A DNA stretch of 64,000 bases from assembly GCF_014295035.1 (NCBI RefSeq), contig NZ_CP060404.1, forward strand, positions 533,501-597,500, given 5' to 3'. The DNA comes from Streptomyces buecherae (GTDB taxonomy: Bacteria; Actinomycetota; Actinomycetes; Streptomycetales; Streptomycetaceae). Shown in pieces: positions 8,010 to 16,606 of the stretch; position 1 is the first letter of the stretch; the number at the start of each line of letters is the position of its first letter. The translations under genes were made by a program, and so were the position numbers. The notes beneath the pieces are model-generated. The model was given only the letters and a program-made list of their open reading frames with translations, did not search any database and was not told the origin of the DNA.

Positions 8010-8422
8010 CCGCGCGGCAGACCCGCGCGGCGCGGGACCCGCTGGACTTCCTCGCCTTCCGGGAACTGGTCTCGCGCGCCTACCTGCGTTACGCGCGGGC
8101 CCGCCTCGACGCACCGGCCCTGGCCCAGGCGGCGGTGGACGCGGCGTTCGCCGACATTCGCCGCTGTTGGCCCCAGGCCCTGAGCAGCGCCTCCGCCCCA
8201 CAGGCCGCGTGGCGCCACCTGCGCCACGCGGTCACCCGCTACCCGGGCCACGAGGCCGCGTCCCAGCCATGGCTCGCGGGGGCGTGCGAGGACGCGGCCC
8301 TTCTCCACCGGCACGCGGGCATGTCGGTGGAGGACATAGCCAGTGTCATGGGGGTCTCCGTCGCCTGCGTCCGGGTACTCCTGGCCCGAGCCGACCGGGA
8401 ATGCGCCGGGCGCGTCCGCTGA
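8006..8422 (+). CDS. sigma-70 region-4-like helix-turn-helix protein
   Basis: A 138-residue protein starting at a GTG that overlaps the previous stop. The C-terminus (about residues 100-135) reads like sigma region 4.2: LLHRHAGMSVEDIASVMGVSVACVRVLLARA. The helical N-terminus (FRELVSRAYLRYARARL ... AFADIRRCW) resembles a degenerate sigma region 2. It could be a divergent ECF-like factor or a DNA-binding protein derived from one. Its coupling to a zinc-knuckle protein recalls sigma/anti-sigma pairs, but that is inference. Confidence 0.65.
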   Translation: MTARQTRAARDPLDFLAFRELVSRAYLRYARARLDAPALAQAAVDAAFADIRRCWPQALSSASAPQAAWRHLRHAVTRYPGHEAASQPWLAGACEDAALLHRHAGMSVEDIASVMGVSVACVRVLLARADRECAGRVR

Positions 8423-8572
8423 GCGCCGGGTGCACGGAATAGCCCCCGCTTCGCGCCGGTTTCCCCCCGCACCTCCGCTCGCTCCCCCGCGATCTCCGCC
8501 GGGACTCCAACTCTGCTTGTATCATGGCCACTTGCGGTGCGGAGACACTGCCGACTGGCTATCGGAGGACGT

Positions 8573-9391
8573 ATGCGCGACGGGGCAAAACCCGATTTCC
8601 GCACCATCGACACGGCCACCCCCAGCGTGGCGCGGATGTACGACTGGTTGCTCGGCGGCATCGACCACTACGAGGCCGACCGGGTGGCGTGCGCGGACCT
8701 GTTGGAGATCGTTCCCGACTCACAGGCGCTGGCGCTCAACAACCGGGACTTCCTCCGGCGCGTGGTGCGGTACCTCGCCGAGGAGCACGGCATGCGGCAG
8801 TTCATCGACCACGGGTCCGGGCTGCCCACCATGGACAACGTCCACGAGGTCGCCCAGCGCGTCGACCCGAGCTGCCGGGTCGTCTACATCGACAGCGACC
8901 CCATCGTGCTCGCGCACGGCCGGTCCAAGCTCGACCGCAACGACCGGACGGCCGTCCTCAGCGCCGACATGCGGGACGTGGAGTCCACCTTCGCCCACCC
9001 CGACGTCAAGCGGCTGATCCGGCCCGACGAGCCGACGGCGGCCCTGTTCGTGTCGGTGCTGCACTGCATCAAGGACCACGAGGTGCTGCCCCTGCTCGAC
9101 CAGGTCAAGCAGCGACTGGTGCCGGGTTCCCTCTTCGTCATCTGCCAGTTGGTGAGCGACCGCGCCGACGTCCGCGACCGGGTCACCGACCTGATGAGGG
9201 AGGCCACCCACGACACCTGGGGCCGGGTACGCACCAAGGAGGACGTCGTCTCCTACTTCGAGCACCTCGGCTTGGACGTCGTGGAGCCCGGCCTGATGAA
9301 CGTCACCGGGTGGCGCGCGGTGTCCGACGTCGTGCCCCGCCAGCGCACGCAGGACTGGGAGGAGTGGGGCGGCGTCGGCATCGTGCGCTGA
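8573..9391 (+). CDS. SAM-dependent methyltransferase, DUF574 family
   Basis: A 272-residue member of the actinomycete DUF574 (Methyltransf_19) family. Diagnostic sequence: TPSVARMYDWLLGGIDHYEADR near the N-terminus, then FIDHGSGLPT as the SAM loop, VVYIDSDPIVLAHGR and ALFVSVLHCI. The ATG at 8573 lies five bases after GGAGG; an in-frame ATG 36 bases upstream lacks this. Streptomyces genomes carry many paralogues, often beside XRE-DUF5753 regulators as here. The substrate of the family is not known to me. Confidence 0.9.
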   Translation: MRDGAKPDFRTIDTATPSVARMYDWLLGGIDHYEADRVACADLLEIVPDSQALALNNRDFLRRVVRYLAEEHGMRQFIDHGSGLPTMDNVHEVAQRVDPSCRVVYIDSDPIVLAHGRSKLDRNDRTAVLSADMRDVESTFAHPDVKRLIRPDEPTAALFVSVLHCIKDHEVLPLLDQVKQRLVPGSLFVICQLVSDRADVRDRVTDLMREATHDTWGRVRTKEDVVSYFEHLGLDVVEPGLMNVTGWRAVSDVVPRQRTQDWEEWGGVGIVR

Positions 9392-9436
9392 CGCTCCTGG
9401 CGCACGGTCCCCGACCCGCGGAGGAACGGTGGGCGG

Positions 9437-10396
9437 CTACGCCTCGGCGGCGCCGCTCCCGTCCCTCAGTCCCGCGTACTTCTCGACGTAGTCGTCCAGC
9501 ATCTTCTGGCTCTGTCGACGGGTGAGGGCGCCGCCTCGGGCGTGCAGCAGCCGCTCCCGCGTCCCCTCCACGTGTGCCTGCGAGGTGAGGTACACGGCCT
9601 TGTCGATGGTCTCGAAGTAGACCAGTTCCCTGGGACCGCCGTCGTCGTACACCAGGTGCGTCACCGGCTGGCGCGGTGCCAGCAGGCTGCCCCCGACGAA
9701 CGGGTGGACGCGGAGGATGACCCGGGGGCCGCCGGCCACCTCCCGCAGGCGCTTCATCTGCTCGTGCATGACCGCGTAGTCGCCGACGACCTGACACAGC
9801 GCCGTCTCGCCGATGATGACCTCGAGGTCGCCTTCGGTGCGCTGCTCGAAGGCTTCCCAGCGCCAGAGTCGCTGCCGGACATGCCAGTTGACCGTCACCT
9901 CGTCGTGGGCGGCCTTCTCCGCCTCCAACTCGCTGCGGACCAGGACCCGTGCGTACGCGGGGGTCTGGAGCAACCCGGGGACGACGTTGCGCTCGAAGGT
10001 CGTGATGGAGCGGGCGTTCTCCTCCACCAGGATGAGCCGCTCCAGCCACTTCGGGGTGAGGTCGCTGATAGTGGTCTGGCCGTGCGCCTCACGGATCTTT
10101 CGGAACAACCCGGCGACGTGCTCCTGCTGTTCGGTGGAAGCGCGATAGTGCCGCAGCAGGTCCCGCAGGTCCCGTTCCTTGACCGGTGACTGGCCTCGTT
10201 CCAACCTGCTGAGTTTGGCCACGGACGCGCTGATCTCCTGGGCGTCCGTGGCCTCCTCCAACGTCATCCCCCGCTCCTGCCGTAGCTGCCGCAGCGCGGC
10301 GCCGAGCAGCCGGTCCGGGCCCTCGGCCGCGGCGGAGTGCCGCAAGGGCGTAACGGGGGCTATGGGCTGCGGTTCATGAGGTGATTCGGCGGACAC
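9437..10396 (-). CDS. XRE family regulator with DUF5753 domain
   Basis: A 319-residue protein. A helix-turn-helix of the XRE type lies at about residues 30-85 (LRQLRQERGMTLEEAT, SVAKLSRLERGQ). The rest is the DUF5753 domain (TFERNVVPGLLQTPAYARVL, LEVIIGETALCQ, DDGGPRELVYFE). The GTG start at 10396 follows AGGAG at a good distance. This class pairs with small DUF397 proteins, one of which lies directly upstream in the same direction, as in WhiJ-type developmental regulators. It converges on the DUF574 methyltransferase gene. Confidence 0.9.
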   Translation of the reverse strand: MSAESPHEPQPIAPVTPLRHSAAAEGPDRLLGAALRQLRQERGMTLEEATDAQEISASVAKLSRLERGQSPVKERDLRDLLRHYRASTEQQEHVAGLFRKIREAHGQTTISDLTPKWLERLILVEENARSITTFERNVVPGLLQTPAYARVLVRSELEAEKAAHDEVTVNWHVRQRLWRWEAFEQRTEGDLEVIIGETALCQVVGDYAVMHEQMKRLREVAGGPRVILRVHPFVGGSLLAPRQPVTHLVYDDGGPRELVYFETIDKAVYLTSQAHVEGTRERLLHARGGALTRRQSQKMLDDYVEKYAGLRDGSGAAEA

Positions 10397-10501
10397 GGAG
10401 GCTCCTCACAAGGACCCAAACAGGTGTCATGAGCAGGGATAAGCCAGTATTACAGCATCCCGCCCAGACGTCCGCCGAACTACCCTTCCAGCTAGTTGAC
10501 T

Positions 10502-10735
10502 TCAGCCACAGAGGCCGTCAAACTCACCCTCCTTCGCGCCGGCCAGGAAGGCCCGGACCTCAGCCGCGGTGAAAATCAGCGCCGGCCCGGACGCGTCACG
10601 CGAATTGCGCATCGCCACGCCCCCGTCGGGGAGTCCGGCAACTTCGACGCAGTTGCCCACGCCCTCGCTCGCGCTGCTCTTGAACCAGTCGACGCCCGCG
10701 ATCTCGTCCGCACCCACGCCGTTGCGGAATTCCAT
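10502..10735 (-). CDS. DUF397 domain protein
   Basis: A 77-residue protein with the complete DUF397 signature: WFKSSASEGVGNCVEVA, a central VAMRNSRDASGPALIFTAAEVRAFL and a short acidic tail. DUF397 proteins are small partners of XRE-DUF5753 regulators in actinomycetes and are thought to antagonise or modulate them. The gene is 105 bases upstream of its presumed partner and co-directional. Confidence 0.92.
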   Translation of the reverse strand: MEFRNGVGADEIAGVDWFKSSASEGVGNCVEVAGLPDGGVAMRNSRDASGPALIFTAAEVRAFLAGAKEGEFDGLCG

Positions 10736-11019
10736 GCCCGACCCCTCTCACATGACCGGATCTCGCACACGGAGATCCGACCCCTTTGCATATGGCCTCC
10801 TACTTCTTTCCCGTATGCAAGGAGCCAATAACCCGAATGCAAAAGCGAGCCGGAGCGTCCGAGCATGAAGTGTCGCGAAGAAGCACACAGGGAATCACCA
10901 GAATTCACTTCCGTCACAGCCTGCGACACGGCTCCCGAACGACTCGGTGCGGGACGTGGCTCTCGCGCGCGTGGACACGAGCCCGGGACCGGTTGGCCGC
11001 GGCTCAGTACGCCGACGCC
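10736..11019. other. intergenic region between DUF397 and kinase remnant
   Basis: No gene recognised. The stretch 10780-10920 is relatively AT-rich for this genome and contains the likely promoter of the DUF397 gene on the minus strand; I cannot place -35 and -10 boxes confidently. Confidence 0.4.
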
Positions 11020-11670
11020 ACGACGACCGAGGACACGGCGACGTGGATCATCGACGGTCGATTCGCGCTGCTGGAACGGCTCGACAGCGGGGGCGGGGCG
11101 CGTCTGGCTCGTCTGGCTCGTCTGGCAAGCGCGGGACACGGAGCCGCGCCGGAAGGTGGCGCTCAAGGAGGTGCGTCCGCCCGATCCCCGGTACGCCGAG
11201 GACGCGAACCGCGGCGCGGCGGTCCCGCGGGAGCGCGTGGTGCGCGAGGCCAGGGCCCTGGCGCGGTCGCGGCGTCCGCACGTGGCGACCGTCTTCCCCG
11301 TCGTCACCGGTCGGGAGGGCGGCTTCCCGTGGCCGGTCACGGGGTGGGTGCCGGGTGGACTCACGCGCGGACCGGCTTGACCGCTCCCCCTCACCCCGTC
11401 GAGGCCGCACGGTTGAGCCGGGGCCGCTCCCGGGGCTGGCCGCCGCACATACGGCGGGCATCGTGCGCCGCGACCTCAAGCCGGCCAACGTGGCGAGGCG
11501 CGAGGGTCGCAGCCCGGTCCTCACGGACTTCGGGATGGCGAGGCTGACCGGGATGACCAGCACCGGCACCCTCATCGGCGCATCCGATTACATGGCCCCC
11601 GAACGGGTCCGCGACGACTACGGCAACGCGTCGCTGACCGGCAACGTCAGGGGCCAGGTCACCGAACGCC
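11020..11670 (+). pseudogene. Ser/Thr protein kinase remnant, frameshifted and truncated
   Basis: Kinase motifs appear in order but in three different frames. WIIDGRFALLERLDSGG (from about 11041) is the N-terminal lobe entry. After a shift near 11095 comes VALKEVRPPDP with the VAIK-type Lys, then AVPRERVVREARALA with the C-helix Glu. A stop at 11380 ends that frame; a second shift leads to IVRRDLKPANV (catalytic loop, His replaced by Arg), LTDFGMARL and YMAPERV. The C-lobe after the APE motif is missing. Inside the glycine loop a 9-bp unit is repeated. The gene cannot encode an active Hanks-type kinase. Confidence 0.8.
11101..11126 (+). repeat. 9-bp tandem repeat in kinase remnant
   Basis: The unit CGTCTGGCT occurs twice in full and a third time as eight bases. 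It gives a Trp-Leu-Val repetition where an intact kinase has a single VW or VY after the glycine loop, so it is an expansion by replication slippage. Confidence 0.85.
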
Positions 11671-11778
11671 GCCCCCGCACCACGGCGAGCGGGGCGACGA
11701 ACGGCGGGTTGGGGGTGGTGGGAGGTCTCGGCGAGCCCATCGCTCGGGGCTCGCCCGGGAGCCGCCGCCCCGGTGACG

Positions 11779-12687
11779 TCAGGGTGAGGGCTTGCGCGCG
11801 AACACCCAACGGTTGCCCTCCAGCGCGTCGTTCGGCTCGGGCAGTGGGCCGCGTCCGTGTTCGCGGGTGAAGTCGAAGGGGGTACGCACGGTGGTGGACC
11901 ACCCCCTCCCCGCGAGATCGCCCACGGAGTCGGGGCGTGGCTGGTCGTCGAACAACGTGAGGAGGTCGATGCCGATCTGCTGCCGTGTCGACGCGTAGAG
12001 CGGGCTGTCGCGGTACGCCCACAGGTCCCGCTCCAGCTTCACCTCGAAGGCCAGCGCGCTTCCCGCCGGGCTCAGCCGGTCCATCGCGCCGATCAGAGAG
12101 GTCTCCACCTCGCTCGGCAGGTAGAAGAGCAGCCCCTCGGCCAGCCAGACGGTGGGTGCGGCCGGGTCGAAGCCGGCGTCGATGAGCGCGCCGACCCAGT
12201 CGGCGCGCAGGTCGAGGGGGATCGGCACGCGTCTCGCCTTCGGCGTTGCCGACAGCCCTCCCAGTACTCGGTGCTTGAACTCCAGGACCCCTTCCCGGTC
12301 GATCTCGAAGACCACGCACCCCGCCGGCCAACCGAGTCGGAACGCCCGCGTGTCCAACCCGGCCCCGAGCAGCACCACCTGGCGGGCGCCCCCCGCGTGC
12401 GCCGAACGGAGGAGGAAGTCGTCCAGGACGCGCGTCCGCAGGCCGAAGTAGCGCGCGAACCGCCCCCACAGCGGGTCCTTGTCCCCGGCCGGGACCTGCT
12501 CCCTGCGCACCGGCCAGCGGGCGGAGGCCGGCGCGGCGAGGACGAAGTGTTCGGCGTACACGTCCCGCGCCAGGCTGTCGGGGCGGTGTGTCTCGATGGC
12601 CCGCGCGGCGGCGACCAGCAGGGCGGTCAGCCCGACGCCCCCGTCCACGCCTTCCACGTCCGCGTTTCGTTGTGCCGTGTCCACCAT
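11779..12687 (-). CDS. class I SAM methyltransferase, TIGR00027/leucine carboxyl methyltransferase-like
   Basis: A 302-residue enzyme of the actinobacterial family related to leucine carboxyl methyltransferases. Visible signatures: FLLRSAHAGGARQVVLLGAGLDTRAFRL (SAM site), VFEIDREGVLEFK, LDLRADWVGALIDAGFDP, WLAEGLLFYLPSEVE and the terminal NRWVFARKP. The ATG at 12687 follows GGGAGG. It is co-directional with the MfnB-aldehyde-alcohol dehydrogenase genes, but a 100-bp gap with a hairpin separates it from them. It could methylate a carboxylate made by that pathway; this is inference from position only. Confidence 0.85.
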   Translation of the reverse strand: MVDTAQRNADVEGVDGGVGLTALLVAAARAIETHRPDSLARDVYAEHFVLAAPASARWPVRREQVPAGDKDPLWGRFARYFGLRTRVLDDFLLRSAHAGGARQVVLLGAGLDTRAFRLGWPAGCVVFEIDREGVLEFKHRVLGGLSATPKARRVPIPLDLRADWVGALIDAGFDPAAPTVWLAEGLLFYLPSEVETSLIGAMDRLSPAGSALAFEVKLERDLWAYRDSPLYASTRQQIGIDLLTLFDDQPRPDSVGDLAGRGWSTTVRTPFDFTREHGRGPLPEPNDALEGNRWVFARKPSP

Positions 12688-12769
12688 GTGTCCTCCCTTG
12701 GCGCGGATAGAGACCAGGAACAGCAGCGGGCAGGCCGACGACCGCCCGGTGGTGGGTGGTCACGGAGGT

Positions 12770-12785
12770 GGGGGAGGTCTCCCCC
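12770..12785 (-). terminator. hairpin directly after the alcohol dehydrogenase gene
   Basis: GGGGGA (12770-12775) pairs with TCCCCC (12780-12785) around a four-base loop, starting two bases after the dehydrogenase stop codon. There is no T-run, which is usual in Streptomyces. It may end the furan operon or attenuate expression of the methyltransferase beyond it. Confidence 0.45.
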
Positions 12786-12787
12786 GC

Positions 12788-13891
12788 TCACCGCTCCCCC
12801 CTGTTCGGGATCAGGACGGGCTTGACCACGCGGCCCGCGTCGCAGTCCGCCTCGGCCTCGTTGACGTCGGCCAGCGGGTAGGTCCGGATGAGCTGGTCGA
12901 AGGGGAACCGGCCGGCCTGCCAGAGCGCGGTCAGCCGCGGGATCAGCAGCGCCGGTACCGCGTCCCCCTCGCAGATGTGGGAGATCCTCCGGCCACGGTC
13001 CAGCGTCCCCGGCCCCAGCGGCAGCGTGTCGTGGAGCCGCGCCACCAGGCCGAGGTGGCCGGTCGGCCGCAGGGCGCGCAGCGCGTCGTTGATCAGTCGG
13101 GCGTCGCCCGTGGTGTCCAGTGCGTACTGCGCGCCGCCCCCGGTTGACCGCCGGATCTGGGCGGGCAGGTCCGCCGACGCCGCGTGCAGCGGGAGCGCGC
13201 CGAGCCGTTCGGCGAGCGCCAGCCGTTCGGGGTGTCGGTCCACGGCTACGGAGACCGCCCCGGCGGAGGTGGCCGCCATCACCGCCGCCAGGCCCACCGC
13301 TCCCGCGCCGAAGACCGCGAGGGTGTCGCCGGGCGAGAGGCCGAAGGAGTGGAAGACCGCTCCGGCGCCGGTCAGGAAGCCGCAGCCGAGCGGGCCGAGC
13401 AGTTCGATGGGCAGCGAGGGGTCCACCCGGACGGCGTTGCGGGCCGCGACCACCGCGTACCGCGCGAACGAGGACTGGCCGAACCAGCGAGGGGCCAGCA
13501 CGGTTCCGGTCGCGTCGGTGAACCGCGTGGCGTGCTCCGTGCGCCCGCCGAAGAGGTTCAGCGAGGCGAAGGAGTCGCAGTAGGCGGGGGCCGCCGCCCG
13601 GCAACTTCGGCACCGCCCGCAGGAGTCGAAGCTCAGCACCACGTGGTCGCCGACGCTCAGGCCGGTCTCCGCGCCGCCCGTCTCCACCACGGTCCCGGCC
13701 CCCTCGTGGCCGAGCACCGCCGGCAGCGGCGAGCGGCCGGCCGACCGCCGGACCGCCAGATCGGTCCGGCACATCCCACATCCCGCGATCTCGACCAGGA
13801 CCTCGTCCCTGGCCGGGCCCGCGTTCAGGACCACCTCCTCGACGGCGAACGGACTCTCGTACGAGCGCAGTACCGCGGCGTCGAACCTCAA
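12788..13891 (-). CDS. zinc-dependent alcohol dehydrogenase, aryl-alcohol type
   Basis: A 367-residue medium-chain dehydrogenase. The catalytic zinc ligands are C41 (GMCRTD) and H62 (GHEGAG); a structural zinc site is formed by C91, C94, C97 and C105. The NAD-binding loop reads VFGAGAVGL, followed by VAVDRHPERL, whose Asp suggests NAD. The overall pattern is that of benzyl/aryl-alcohol dehydrogenases. The TTG start at 13891 overlaps the aldehyde dehydrogenase stop (TTGA), so the genes are coupled. In context it may interconvert a hydroxymethylfuran and the furan aldehyde. Confidence 0.88.
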   Translation of the reverse strand: MRFDAAVLRSYESPFAVEEVVLNAGPARDEVLVEIAGCGMCRTDLAVRRSAGRSPLPAVLGHEGAGTVVETGGAETGLSVGDHVVLSFDSCGRCRSCRAAAPAYCDSFASLNLFGGRTEHATRFTDATGTVLAPRWFGQSSFARYAVVAARNAVRVDPSLPIELLGPLGCGFLTGAGAVFHSFGLSPGDTLAVFGAGAVGLAAVMAATSAGAVSVAVDRHPERLALAERLGALPLHAASADLPAQIRRSTGGGAQYALDTTGDARLINDALRALRPTGHLGLVARLHDTLPLGPGTLDRGRRISHICEGDAVPALLIPRLTALWQAGRFPFDQLIRTYPLADVNEAEADCDAGRVVKPVLIPNRGER

Positions 13892-15303
13892 CCCGTCGCC
13901 TCCGTCGGGCGGTGGATGACGAAGGGTCTGAGGTTCCCGTACAGCCCCCACGGCCCGCCCGGGACACCCACGCCGCTCTCCTTGGTGCCCGCGAAGGGTT
14001 GGGCCAGGGAGAGTTCGCCGTGGTGGTTGACCCACGCCGTCCCGCACTCCAACCGGTCGGCCACCGCCTCGGCCCGGTCCAGGTCGGTCCCCCACACGGA
14101 GCCACCCAACCCGTAGTCGGTGCCGTTGGCCGCCGCGATGGCCTCGTCGAGGCTGGTGTACGGCAGCACCGGGAGGACCGGGCCGAACTGTTCTTCGGTC
14201 ACCACCGGGCTGTCCGGTGGGACGTCGGCCAGGATCGTCGGGGCGAAGAAGTGTCCGGATCGTGCCAGCCGCTGGCCGCCGGCCGCGGCTCGGGCGCCGG
14301 CGGTCAGGGCCGTGGTCGTGTAGCGCTCGACCCGGTCCAGTTGGGTGGCGTTGTTGACCGGGCCCATCCGCGTGTCGGGGTCGAGGCCGGCGCCGACGAC
14401 CGTGTTCCGCGCCCGGTGCGCGAGGGCCTCGACCACCTGGGAGTAGAGCCGGGCCGGGGCGTAGACGCGCTTGACCGCCATGCAGACCTGCCCGCAGTTG
14501 CGGAACGCCGCCCAGAACAACCGGTCCGCGACGCGCTCCACCTCCACGTCGTCCAGCAGGATGGCGGCGTCGTTGCCGCCCAGCTCCAGGGTGACCCGGG
14601 CGAGCGAGGCCGCGGCGCCCCGTGCCACGACCCGCCCGGTGGCGACCGAGCCGGTGAACGTGACGTGGGCGATCCCCGGATGGGCCGCGAGGCGGGCACC
14701 GAGCGGTTCGCGGCCGGTGACCACGGTCAACACGTCACGCGGGAGCACGCCGGCCAGCACGGACCCCAGTGCCCGGGTGGCCAGTGGGGTGTACGGAGAC
14801 GGCTTGAGCACCACCGTGTTGCCGGCCACGAGCGCGGGCGCGAACTTCGCCGAGGCGAGTTGCAGCGGGAAGTTCCACGGCACGATCCCCGCGACGGGCC
14901 CGAGCGACCGCCAGCGCACCTCGCTGCGCACCGGCCGCCCGTCGGTGATCGGTTGGGGCTCGGGGACCAGCTCCGCGAAGTACCGGAGCCGGGCCGCCAC
15001 CCGGGCGACCTCCGCGTACGACTCCGCCAGGGGCTTGCCCTGTTCGCGGGTGAGCAGCGGCGCGAGATCGTCACCGGCGCGCTGCACGGCGTCGGCCGCC
15101 GCACGCAACGCGGCGGTACGGGCGGTGGCGTCGGTCCGCCAGCCACGCCACGCCTCGTGGGCGCGGGCCACCACGGCGTCCAACTCCTCCGGCCGCTGGT
15201 CGGGCGCCTCGGCGAAGGCTTCGCCCGTCGCCGGGTCGAGGACGGCGAAGTGCTCGCCCCGGGGTCGGGGACCGCGGCGGGCCGCGGTTCTCGGCGTACC
15301 CAC
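13888..15303 (-). CDS. aldehyde dehydrogenase, NAD(P)-dependent
   Basis: A 471-residue ALDH superfamily enzyme with all catalytic parts: N144 in VPWNFP, K167 in VLKPSP, GSVATG cofactor loop, E240 in LELGGND and the nucleophile C274 in NCGQVC. The sequence type is close to succinate-semialdehyde/aromatic aldehyde dehydrogenases. The GTG start at 15303 is two bases after the MfnB stop. With the neighbouring alcohol dehydrogenase it could oxidise a furan aldehyde to a furoic acid, the substrate type a carboxyl methyltransferase would need. Confidence 0.92.
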   Translation of the reverse strand: MGTPRTAARRGPRPRGEHFAVLDPATGEAFAEAPDQRPEELDAVVARAHEAWRGWRTDATARTAALRAAADAVQRAGDDLAPLLTREQGKPLAESYAEVARVAARLRYFAELVPEPQPITDGRPVRSEVRWRSLGPVAGIVPWNFPLQLASAKFAPALVAGNTVVLKPSPYTPLATRALGSVLAGVLPRDVLTVVTGREPLGARLAAHPGIAHVTFTGSVATGRVVARGAAASLARVTLELGGNDAAILLDDVEVERVADRLFWAAFRNCGQVCMAVKRVYAPARLYSQVVEALAHRARNTVVGAGLDPDTRMGPVNNATQLDRVERYTTTALTAGARAAAGGQRLARSGHFFAPTILADVPPDSPVVTEEQFGPVLPVLPYTSLDEAIAAANGTDYGLGGSVWGTDLDRAEAVADRLECGTAWVNHHGELSLAQPFAGTKESGVGVPGGPWGLYGNLRPFVIHRPTEATG

Positions 15304-15305
15304 CC

Positions 15306-16061
15306 TCAGCTCGTGGCCGCGGTGGCAGCCGCGTGCTCCAGGGCGTGCCGGCGCATCTCGGCCCGGAAGGCGGCCACCAGGTGCGGTCGAATCCGGCCGG
15401 CGTTCCGGTCACCCCCCTCGCACACCGCCCCGCGCACCCCCACGATGTCCGTGCCCATGCGGGTGAGGGGGCCGATGTCGCCCACCTTGACGCTGCCGGC
15501 CAGCGCCGCGAGCAGGTGGGCCTCGTGGGCCAGTCGCACGAAGTGCGCGCAGCCGTCGGGCGTGACGTGGTCGAACAGTCCCGTCCCGTCCTTCACCGCG
15601 GTGTCGAGCATGGCCGCGTCGGCGCCCGAGCGCCGGGCGATGTCGGGCAGCGCGAGCGGGTTGACGCAGCCGATCCGGTGGGCGTCGGCATAGCCCGAGG
15701 CGACGACCAACGCGTCGGGCCGGTGGTCCTTGACCGCCCGGACGACCCCCCGCATGACCTCGATGGCCTGCTCGGGCGTGGTGCATCCGTAGAGGCCGAC
15801 CTTGATGTACGTGGCTCCGGAGACCACGGCGCCGAGCGCCGCCTGAGCCACCGTGCCGGGCTTGTACGGCACGTCACCCACGGTGGCCGACACGGGCTTG
15901 CCCGCCGGGACCACGTCGCGGATCGCCCTGATGACCCAGGGGAAGTTCGCCCCGAGCGAGCCCTCGTCGGGCTTCTTCACGTCGACGATGTCGAGGTGTT
16001 CCGCCGCCTCCGCACAGTCCTGGGCTTCCTCGACGCTGTCCGGCGAAATCAGAAGTAACAA
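15306..16061 (-). CDS. mfnB: (5-formylfuran-3-yl)methyl phosphate synthase, MfnB family
   Basis: A 251-residue TIM-barrel protein strongly resembling methanogen MfnB, which condenses two glyceraldehyde-3-phosphate molecules into a furan aldehyde phosphate for methanofuran. Conserved blocks: [81 protein letters not shown] and [22 protein letters not shown]. Active-site candidates D27, K29, K87, D153 and K157 are all present, each offset by two from the archaeal numbering I remember. The TTG at 16061 follows GGAGGGG; the longer upstream frame has no homology. The organism does not make methanofuran in any known way, so the product is likely a secondary metabolite or cofactor precursor. Confidence 0.9.
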   Translation of the reverse strand: MLLLISPDSVEEAQDCAEAAEHLDIVDVKKPDEGSLGANFPWVIRAIRDVVPAGKPVSATVGDVPYKPGTVAQAALGAVVSGATYIKVGLYGCTTPEQAIEVMRGVVRAVKDHRPDALVVASGYADAHRIGCVNPLALPDIARRSGADAAMLDTAVKDGTGLFDHVTPDGCAHFVRLAHEAHLLAALAGSVKVGDIGPLTRMGTDIVGVRGAVCEGGDRNAGRIRPHLVAAFRAEMRRHALEHAAATAATS

Positions 16062-16606
16062 CCTGAACCCCCTCCACACAGGCCCACCCACCAAAAGTGG
16101 GCGAGCAAGGCCATGTACGACACCGGCGCACCGCGCATCCTTCTCAGGATTCCGCTCCACCGGCAGGGCGCACGAAGACCAAAGAAAGCACCGCCCCCAC
16201 CGCCCACGCCCTCCAGCGCACTCCCGTACGCCCCCACAATCCGGCCACGCCCACACCGCTCGGGAGGCCAGCCACCGTGCCTCCGGCACCCGAACCCCCC
16301 GGCGCTACAACAGCGTTGTCAGTGGCGGTTGGCAGGATCGGCGGCATGACGGAGACAACCCACGTCACCTTCGGCCAACCGTGAGGCGACCAGCCCCCGC
16401 GACGACGCGCGGCGCCGCCCGCGCGCCGGTGGTGTGGGGTGCGCGAGTCGACGGGGGCGCGAGACCGCGGGCAGGTGCGTTCGCGGGTACGTGGGTCCGC
16501 ACGGCCTGATCGCCGTGCGCCGGGCGACCGGGGGATGCGGCCGGCGCCGCCGGGCGGGGCGGGGGCGCGGCGGGCCGGGCAGGGGCACGGCGAGCCGGCC
16601 CGGGTC
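16062..16606. other. intergenic region, no recognised gene
   Basis: This divides the minus-strand MfnB operon promoter region from the minus-strand XRE-cupin gene. A tiny frame ATG-TGA at 16346-16384 could be the start of a lost gene (MTETTHVTFGQP) but has no support. Otherwise nothing recognisable. Confidence 0.4.
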
